From positions 1 through 19,738 of the forward strand of contig JAJRTX010000006.1 in assembly GCA_021545665.1 (NCBI GenBank): a stretch of DNA of 19,738 bases. Direction: 5' to 3'. Under the pieces are notes generated by a model, which saw nothing but the letters and a program-made list of their open reading frames with translations, did no database searches and was not told the origin of the DNA. The DNA is from Zetaproteobacteria bacterium. Its GTDB lineage: Bacteria > Pseudomonadota > Zetaproteobacteria > Mariprofundales > Mariprofundaceae. A program made the position numbers and the translations under genes. Below are positions 15,001 to 19,738 of the stretch, piece by piece (position 1 is the first letter of the stretch; each line of letters starts with the position of its first letter).

Positions 15001-18000
15001 ACCGTTGAAGTACTGGTAGCTCCCTGTGAATCCACGATGGTATAATCAAAAGTGTCAATCGTTGTCTGGCCTTCACCCAACCACTGGAAGAGAGAACCAA
15101 CATCATACTGAACATCACCGTTCACAAAACTAACGGAGGCTCCAGCCGCAGAAGTAGCAGAAACAGATGCGATACTCATCGTATCGCCCTGATCCACGTC
15201 CGAGTCATTCGCCATCAACGAAGCACCTGTAATCATAACCGGACCACCATCTTCAATGGCAGATCCGAAATCTACATTAGCTACAGGGCCATCATTGGTT
15301 CCAACTATCGTTACGTTAACAATACTGGTCGCGGTTGCGCCATTACCATCATTGATCGTGTATTCGAAACTGTCGTGAACCACATCTCCTGCTTTTAGTT
15401 CCTGGAAACGGTTGCCAATATCGTAATGAATCTCACTACCAACCAGTGAAACAGCCGCGCCGACAGCTGAAACGCCAACCGATTCAACAGTCAGGATATC
15501 GCCTGAATTCGGATCAGTGTCATTAGCTAACAGGCTAACTGTAGGAGTGATAACAATGCCGCCATCCTCAAATGCTGTTATTGAATCTGGATTGGCTACA
15601 GGCGGACGGTTCAATAACGACTCAATACCTGCTCCATCGAGGAAAGAGCCGTCGGCAAACTCAATGCGGTTCACGCCCTCAGCCTGTACGAACCAGTTGG
15701 TCAGAGTCATTGAATCCGCCGTTCCGCGAATGGTGACAATCATATCATTGCCACTTCGCACTCCATCAAGGTTCGCTTCAGTTAAGTTGCCGCCAACATA
15801 AAGCGTGTCCAGCCCCGAGGCATCAACTATAATATCCGTACCATCACCCGGATTGAATATGTAGCGGTCGTTACCAACACCTCCCTGTAGCGTATCGTTG
15901 CCTGCACCACCTTCAAGAACATCATTCCCGGCAGCGCCATCAAGCAAATTATCCCCACTATTACCAGTGATCACATTATCCAGTGCATTGCCGTTACCAT
16001 TAAGGTTGGCTGCACCTGTAAGAGTCAGATTTTCAACATTGGCTCCCAGAGTGTAATCAATGGATGCGTGGACTGTATCAACCCCCTCGTTAAGGTTTTC
16101 AGTAACAGTATCGCCTGCATCATCTACGCTGTAGGTATCATTGCCCAGTCCGCCGACCATTTCATCGGCTCCCAGTCCTCCGTCCAGTAGGTCGTTGCCA
16201 GCGCCACCATCCAGACGGTCGTCTCCTTCCATGCCTGCCAGCTCATCATCACCCGCACCGCCAAACAGCGCGGCATTGCCTGAGCCACCATAAATCTGAT
16301 CGTTCCCGGAATCGCCTGAAAGCAAGTCATTGCCTGTGTCACCAGAGATCAGATCATTGCCAGCTCCACCAAAAATAATATCGTTGCCAGCTTCGCCCAT
16401 CAGGGCATCGTGCCCATCTTCACCAAAAATCAGGTCGTTGCCAGCTCCAGCAAAAACCACATCATCGCCTGTTCCCGCCATGACAACGTCATTGCCTTCA
16501 CCGGCATAGACAGCATCGTTGCCAGTACCACTATTAATATAATCATTACCAATACTTGAAAATACCACATCAGCACCATCCAATGCCTCAATCGTGGTAT
16601 TACCATTATTGCCCAACAGCAGGTCTTTGCCCGCCGTGCCAGTCACAACCTCTCCTGATGGAGCAAATGGTGGCTTCACTGCCGGATCGGTCGTACCGTC
16701 CGGATTGGTGACTAGCACCTCGTCAGAATAGGCCAACGTTACATCAGCCATATCAAGCGTTGTCCCGTCCGCTTTTGTCACCGTGCCGACACCGTGTACG
16801 GTCTGACCATTGATGATTTGAAACTGGCCGTTACTGTTCAGGCCAATTGAGGCAATGCCCATCGCGCCCAGTGTCTGAAATTCTCCCAGGTCAGTGATTC
16901 CGTTTTGGTTGGAATCCTGCCAGACACCGAACTGTGACCATCTGTCATCCAGCGCTGAGAAAATGCCATCATTGTTGCTATCAAATGCTTTCAGGGCTTC
17001 CAGATCAGTCTGGGCATTGACATCGTGACTGATAAAGCTGATTTCACTGCCATTATCCACAATGCCATTACCGTTAGCATCAAATGCCAGCAGGCCATCA
17101 CCGGCAACAGGCCATGCCATACGATGTTTGAATCCATCACCATTGATATCGAAAAAGATGTTGGAATCATTTACGTCAGTAAAAGCAAAGCCGTCGCCAT
17201 CCAGATCTATCGAGATCGGTTTCTTACCGCCGCCACCGCCACTACTCGGAGTGTAAGCACCGCTATGGACTGAAGGGGCCTGTACCGTCGTACTGGCACC
17301 ACTCGAATCAGTTACTTTAATGGTGAAAGGATCAGCTCGGGACGAGTAAGTTTTTTTCGGATGTCTAGTATTTGATCCTATCACACCATCTGACCGCGTA
17401 CCTACCACATTGGGTGCAATCCAGTTGGTATAGCTGTAATTACCATTGGCATCAACGCTTCCCTGTCCACCCTGCGGTTGAGCAGAGACCTCGAAGGTGA
17501 ATGAGCCGCCCGGATTATCAACATCGGTAACCACCACCCTGCCGCCATTCGGGCCATCCAAATCAACATTCGATTCAATTGTATTGTGTGTACCATAAAT
17601 TCGCCAACCATTTGAGCCAGAGCCAACAAATTTATACCCGGTCCACGGTGTATAGTGTGGTGCGCCTCGAGTGTATCCATTTCGAGAGCTTATGGCGTCA
17701 TAACCGTAAATCGGCGTCAATACCTGCTCAATTCTAGCAACAGGTGCGTCGTTCACATTTGTGATATCGATATCAACTGTAGCTGTGGAAGTCTGTCCCG
17801 TTTCTGCTTCAAGTGTATATTCAAAACTGGCAGGCCCAAAATAGTTAGCATCAGGTGTATAGTGGATTTTACCTGTCGCAGCATCCAGCCAGCCTGTGCC
17901 ATGGGTGAAATTTGATACTCCCGTAATCGAAAGATGGTGACCGCCGGTATTTCCTCCCAGTTCATCATTCGCCAATAAAAGCGCACTGTCTATCACCATT

Positions 18001-19538
18001 TCATGATCTTCCAGCGTGGTAACGCCATCCCTGTTTGGGCTAAGCACACTCAGGTCATCCACCTGAGTTACATTCAGGCTCACTTCACCATTGCTCGTTT
18101 CGACCACAATACCTTCAGGAACAGCAAATGATCTCGTACCAGCTGTATCAGCCGTCAAATCTGGACTGGACATCTCTTTGATCTGTCCGTTTTGAGTGAA
18201 CGTCCCCATATTGTAGTTCAGTTCAGTAATGCCGAGCTCAGCCAGTGTTGCAAGCTCATCCGGCTCACCGGCATCAGGAACCCCATTGCCGTTTAGATCA
18301 ATGAAATTTCTGACTCCATCACCATTCAAATCATTCCAAACCTTAAGCGCATCCCAAACCGGGTCGGCTACAGTGATTTTACCATCATAGTTGGAATCAA
18401 CCCACTTCATGCCTTGCAAACCGCGCTGATTCAAAGCAACCAGAGCATTACTGAACAGCTCTTTACCACTATCAATGAAGCCATTCATATTCCGATCAAG
18501 GAAAAGGAAGCCATCGCTATTGCTTAGCCACTCTGTGGACTTGTAGAAACCGCTGTCATCCACATTGAATTCAACGGGTTGAGTTGTACCTGCAGGGTTT
18601 GTGGCTGTGGTCTGTACACCATCACCATTCAGATCAAGTGCAACAGGACGGAATATCTGACTGGTTGCATCAGCAGCCAATGGCGCTGCAAGCTTACCAG
18701 CACGACCTGCACGTTCCTCTTCTGACAAACCACCGGATGGATCACCCGCCTGCGTTTGGGCAGCAGCAGTTGCCACCTCCCACATCGGGGCTATGGCTCC
18801 CCGGCCAAGGGCCGTGCGAAGGAAACGCTCATAAAAACCCTGGCTCGCCTGATCCGAGCCCGGAGGGGCATCGTAAGGACGAAGTGTTTCAAAATCGTAA
18901 TGAACAACAGGATTCTGTGCGCCGGTCAAAGGATCTGTATCGGTCAGCGTAAAGCCCGGAACGCCGCTTTGATCACGGAATGTGATAGAAGAAAGGCGAT
19001 TAGGGATTACGCCAAGAGGGAAGCTTGGATTGGCCGCTTCCGAATCTGCAGCCATCGTATCAAGATAATTGAGCATGGCATCGTAAGTGCCTTGGGCTCG
19101 CTCAAGCCCTCCATTCGCGCCGCCTGCAGTAGAGACTGCATCAAGCCCGAACCATTCAGCCTGCGCATTGCCCCACGCCTCAGGTGGCGTGTTATCAGCA
19201 AATAGGCTGGTGACAAGATTGAAAACAGCATAGATTTGTCCCACCACCGGAACAAAATAAGATGCTACCGCGATCGCAATCCCAACCGGGTCACCACTGA
19301 TAATACTGGTGATGATTCCCGCATACGGTAAAACGCTATCAATAGCTCCAACGGCACTGCCTAATCCCGATGAAAGATCTGCAATGCTCTGTCCTGCGAA
19401 GCTCGCATAAGCCGATGCGGCATAACTGATGGTCTGTGCACCCGCTACAACTGCCCCAAAAGTATCGCCACTCCTAAGTGCTGCTTCAAGACTTATGACA
19501 CTCAGAGCAGCGTTACCAATACCGGCAGCTCCAGCCAA
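12084..19538 (-). CDS. Giant RTX/VCBS-repeat calcium-binding protein, 5' end cut off by an insertion sequence
   Basis: At least 2484 residues. The listed TTG start at 19538 has no ribosome-binding site. The frame stays open upstream (reading NTVTDAAGNVSPPNGTL) until it meets the insertion-sequence edge at 19597, so the true N-terminus is missing. Order of parts from residue 1: a Gly/Ala-rich hydrophobic segment (17-115); EF-hand-like calcium loops (DLNGDG type) near 300-423 and 775-883; a cadherin-like domain between them; a first RTX array (about 990-1230); seven VCBS repeats (1311-2056); a dystroglycan/cadherin-like domain (2058-2153); a second RTX array (2155-2215 and 2277-2312) split by an acidic His-rich insert (2233-2276); and an uncleaved C-terminal secretion region. 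This fits a type I-secreted adhesin or a large extracellular calcium-folded protein. Export would use the HlyD and HlyB-type genes directly downstream. Whether the truncated gene is still expressed is unknown. Confidence 0.9.
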   Translation of the reverse strand: MAGAAGIGNAALSVISLEAALRSGDTFGAVVAGAQTISYAASAYASFAGQSIADLSSGLGSAVGAIDSVLPYAGIITSIISGDPVGIAIAVASYFVPVVGQIYAVFNLVTSLFADNTPPEAWGNAQAEWFGLDAVSTAGGANGGLERAQGTYDAMLNYLDTMAADSEAANPSFPLGVIPNRLSSITFRDQSGVPGFTLTDTDPLTGAQNPVVHYDFETLRPYDAPPGSDQASQGFYERFLRTALGRGAIAPMWEVATAAAQTQAGDPSGGLSEEERAGRAGKLAAPLAADATSQIFRPVALDLNGDGVQTTATNPAGTTQPVEFNVDDSGFYKSTEWLSNSDGFLFLDRNMNGFIDSGKELFSNALVALNQRGLQGMKWVDSNYDGKITVADPVWDALKVWNDLNGDGVRNFIDLNGNGVPDAGEPDELATLAELGITELNYNMGTFTQNGQIKEMSSPDLTADTAGTRSFAVPEGIVVETSNGEVSLNVTQVDDLSVLSPNRDGVTTLEDHEMVIDSALLLANDELGGNTGGHHLSITGVSNFTHGTGWLDAATGKIHYTPDANYFGPASFEYTLEAETGQTSTATVDIDITNVNDAPVARIEQVLTPIYGYDAISSRNGYTRGAPHYTPWTGYKFVGSGSNGWRIYGTHNTIESNVDLDGPNGGRVVVTDVDNPGGSFTFEVSAQPQGGQGSVDANGNYSYTNWIAPNVVGTRSDGVIGSNTRHPKKTYSSRADPFTIKVTDSSGASTTVQAPSVHSGAYTPSSGGGGGKKPISIDLDGDGFAFTDVNDSNIFFDINGDGFKHRMAWPVAGDGLLAFDANGNGIVDNGSEISFISHDVNAQTDLEALKAFDSNNDGIFSALDDRWSQFGVWQDSNQNGITDLGEFQTLGAMGIASIGLNSNGQFQIINGQTVHGVGTVTKADGTTLDMADVTLAYSDEVLVTNPDGTTDPAVKPPFAPSGEVVTGTAGKDLLLGNNGNTTIEALDGADVVFSSIGNDYINSGTGNDAVYAGEGNDVVMAGTGDDVVFAGAGNDLIFGEDGHDALMGEAGNDIIFGGAGNDLISGDTGNDLLSGDSGNDQIYGGSGNAALFGGAGDDELAGMEGDDRLDGGAGNDLLDGGLGADEMVGGLGNDTYSVDDAGDTVTENLNEGVDTVHASIDYTLGANVENLTLTGAANLNGNGNALDNVITGNSGDNLLDGAAGNDVLEGGAGNDTLQGGVGNDRYIFNPGDGTDIIVDASGLDTLYVGGNLTEANLDGVRSGNDMIVTIRGTADSMTLTNWFVQAEGVNRIEFADGSFLDGAGIESLLNRPPVANPDSITAFEDGGIVITPTVSLLANDTDPNSGDILTVESVGVSAVGAAVSLVGSEIHYDIGNRFQELKAGDVVHDSFEYTINDGNGATATSIVNVTIVGTNDGPVANVDFGSAIEDGGPVMITGASLMANDSDVDQGDTMSIASVSATSAAGASVSFVNGDVQYDVGSLFQWLGEGQTTIDTFDYTIVDSQGATSTSTVTMTITGTNDVPIVNPDFGAVQEDFTIAAIGNVLSNDSDVDQGTVLQVANAGTYQGAYGTLALNADGSYTYALDNASMGVQSLAEGQVVTETFDYLATDGLAATPSTLTVTITGTNDAPVTTVDTASVQEDLSIVATGNVLANDHDVDQGTLLSVANAGLFAGTYGSLILNTDGSYTYALDNASLGVQSLAEGQVVTETFDYQATDGITATPSTLTVTITGTNDTPVANVDFGAAIEDGGPVVITGASLMANDTDVDQGDTMSIASVSATSAAGAAVSLVNGDVQYDIGGLFQWLGEGKTTTDTFTYTIADSQGATSTTTVAMTITGTNDAPVANPDFGAVQEDVIISATGNVLTNDSDIDQGDLLSVANTGVFVGMYGTLTLNGDGSYSYILDNASMGVQSLAEGQVVIETFDYQTTDGIATTPSTLTMSITGTNDAPIVVADFAAVQEDVTVSATGNVLTNDSDIDQGDVLSVANAGVFAGSYGTLTLNADGSYSYALDNASIAVQSLAKGQVVTETFDYLATDGMAQTPSTLTVSITGTNDAPVVNIPLSDQMAFEEVPFSYQMPADAFTDIDQGDVLSYSATMANGDPLPDWLQFDPVTQTFNSDMPDGSAAGIWNVRVTATDQHGASAFSDFQLDVADLTLGTPEEDVISGSALRDVIYGFGDDDVLMGQGANDVLIGGSGMDILNGGAGDDILIAEQPMDASQLGGAPLLAEPQNIDEEDDSDHESDHDSDHDDEEHHELASDSEDDSDDDHESASNNLLDGGAGNDRLYGGAGNDFLIGGTGNDLIDTGAGSNVVAFNAGDGLDTVLANPQAENTLTLGGGINFEDLQLSRSGNDLVLDIGISDQITFSGWYASADNRSVANLQIISGTVEEDADDAEFETNVQVLDFGSLTSSFDQSGSMDRWSVTHALLDRHLEESSDDEEAMGGEISVQYGLTGTLDAMRPGAIQDVLESSSFGRKPQELRD
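12712..12842 (-). other. Coding low-complexity segment: Asp/Glu/Ser/His-rich insert
   Basis: This stretch of the RTX gene encodes about 44 residues made almost only of Asp, Glu, Ser and His (for example DSDHESDHDSDHDDEEHHEL), including six histidines. It interrupts the second RTX nonapeptide array. The DNA is correspondingly repetitive, with recurring TCATCATCATGATC-like runs. Such a segment could bind metal ions, act as a flexible polyanionic linker or be a site of slipped-strand expansion. Confidence 0.7.
13371..15290 (-). repeat. Two exact-length 960-bp tandem units of three VCBS repeats each
   Basis: Boundaries were placed after the Asp of the recurring GTND motif. The six repeats are 15290-14973, 14972-14652, 14651-14331, 14330-14013, 14012-13692 and 13691-13371, with lengths 318, 321, 321, 318, 321 and 321 bp. 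The first of each triplet is one subtype (AIEDGGP, SLMANDxDVDQGD, FQWLGEG). The other two are a second subtype (VQED, ATGNVL, LNADGSYTYALDNAS, SLAEGQVV). Units 14331-15290 and 13371-14330 therefore match in order and in length to the base, and stretches such as 15181-15240 and 14221-14280 are nearly identical. A more diverged repeat (about 15291-15607) precedes them. Confidence 0.85.
15857..16560 (-). repeat. First RTX nonapeptide array (coding)
   Basis: About 19 copies of the calcium-binding nonapeptide GGxGxDxhx lie here (for example AGAGNDLIF, GGAGNDLIS, GGSGNAALF). A roughly 45-residue linker (starting TVTENLNEG) separates the last four copies. At the DNA level this gives a 27-bp period rich in ATCATTGCC. 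Such arrays fold into a parallel beta roll when they bind calcium outside the cell. One copy (GGSGNAALF) has lost its aspartate. Confidence 0.85.
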
Positions 19539-19597
19539 AGTACCATTGGGAGGAGAAACATTGCCAGCCGCATCTGTAACTGTATTAAAATTGTTAT

Positions 19598-19738
19598 GGC
19601 TCTAGACTAGCAGGCACTGTCTTCCCTTAGTATTTTCCACAGCTCTTTGCTGAGTGTGTCTGCATCTTTTTTCCATCGCCATTCGCATTCTTTTAAGTGT
19701 AATTCGAAGTTCACCTTAACGCCATTAAACTTTGCCAG
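19598..19738 (-). mobile_element. 3' end of an IS1595-like insertion sequence (continues past the window)
   Basis: From 19598 rightward the sequence no longer fits the RTX frame. The plus strand begins GGCTCTAGACTAG, a plausible terminal inverted repeat starting with GG, as in IS1595-type elements, and the transposase stop codon lies nine bases inside it. The transposase reads toward the RTX gene. The other end and the target duplication lie outside the window, so the exact boundary is inferred from where the RTX frame stops making sense (in-frame TAG at 19602-19604, inside the element). Confidence 0.7.
19607..19738 (-). CDS. IS1595-family transposase, C-terminal fragment
   Basis: The last 43 codons of an open frame that continues beyond the right end of the window, ending in TAG at 19607-19609. 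It reads KFNGVKVNFELHLKECEWRW, then KKDADTLSKELWKILRED. The phrase F.LHLKECEWR is typical of the C-terminus of IS1595-family (ISXO2-like) DDE transposases, which cut and paste or copy the element in DNA form. Whether the rest of the transposase is intact cannot be seen. It shares the direction of the RTX gene, so readthrough from it could drive the truncated RTX and secretion genes. Confidence 0.75.
   Translation of the reverse strand: MAKFNGVKVNFELHLKECEWRWKKDADTLSKELWKILREDSAC

Noticed and set aside
13371..16560. CRISPR-like repetition
   Set aside because: The periodicity is coding: 27 bp for RTX nonapeptides and about 320 bp for VCBS repeats, all in one open frame. There are no unique spacers.
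19536..19538. TTG as the true start of the RTX protein
   Set aside because: There is no Shine-Dalgarno sequence upstream (the minus strand reads CTCCTCCC there), and the frame stays open with adhesin-like sequence up to the insertion element.

Overview
The window looks like part of a Gram-negative, probably gammaproteobacterial, chromosome. The evidence is an inner-membrane type I secretion ABC transporter with its HlyD-type adaptor, a giant calcium-binding RTX protein, a lipobox lipoprotein and a Sec-type secreted protein. The species cannot be fixed from the sequence. Every complete gene is on the minus strand, so transcription runs from the right end to the left. The right half (about 8.6 to 19.6 kb) has fairly balanced base composition. 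The left half (about 0.3 to 8.0 kb) is visibly richer in A+T and holds genes of the accessory or defence-island kind, which suggests a patchwork of imported DNA.

Right half: the window opens inside the 3' end of an IS1595-like insertion sequence, whose transposase C-terminus ends at 19607. The element abuts, without an intervening promoter, the open reading frame of a giant RTX protein of at least 2484 residues (12084-19538, frame open to the element boundary). The RTX gene has therefore lost its 5' end to the insertion, or is split by it. Eight bases after it comes the HlyD-type adaptor (10729-12075), which overlaps the HlyB-type ABC transporter (8579-10732) by 4 bp. The RTX protein carries EF-hand-like calcium loops, two RTX nonapeptide arrays, seven VCBS/cadherin-like repeats and a very acidic, His-rich insert. 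Six of the seven VCBS repeats form two exact 960-bp tandem units. The product is most likely a surface adhesin or a large secreted calcium-folded protein exported by the adjacent transporter.

Middle: directly behind the transporter lie a small acidic protein of unknown function (8094-8564), a ParB/sulfiredoxin-fold protein (6674-8047) and a D12-class adenine DNA methyltransferase (5762-6622). All are co-directional, with short gaps. A 358-bp gap follows (5404-5761, measured to the chosen HIT start). It contains a good sigma70-like promoter (TTGACA, 17 bp, AATGAT) that reads into the next cluster.

Left: a tight three-gene operon encodes a HIT-family nucleotide hydrolase/transferase (4774-5403), a four-helix membrane protein (4206-4760) and an unusual 873-residue fusion (1567-4188). 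The fusion joins a PEP-synthase/PPDK-like ATP-grasp, a swivelling phosphohistidine domain and a MazG-like NTP pyrophosphohydrolase. This operon is the best candidate for an undescribed system: nucleotide- and phosphate-handling enzymes plus a small membrane protein, with a DNA modification gene next door. The leftmost genes are a CC0125/CC1285-type lipoprotein (1025-1423) and an unrecognised secreted protein (299-1012). The first 298 bases hold the tail of a probable convergent plus-strand gene, three copies of an 11-bp direct repeat and a perfect 10-bp inverted repeat.
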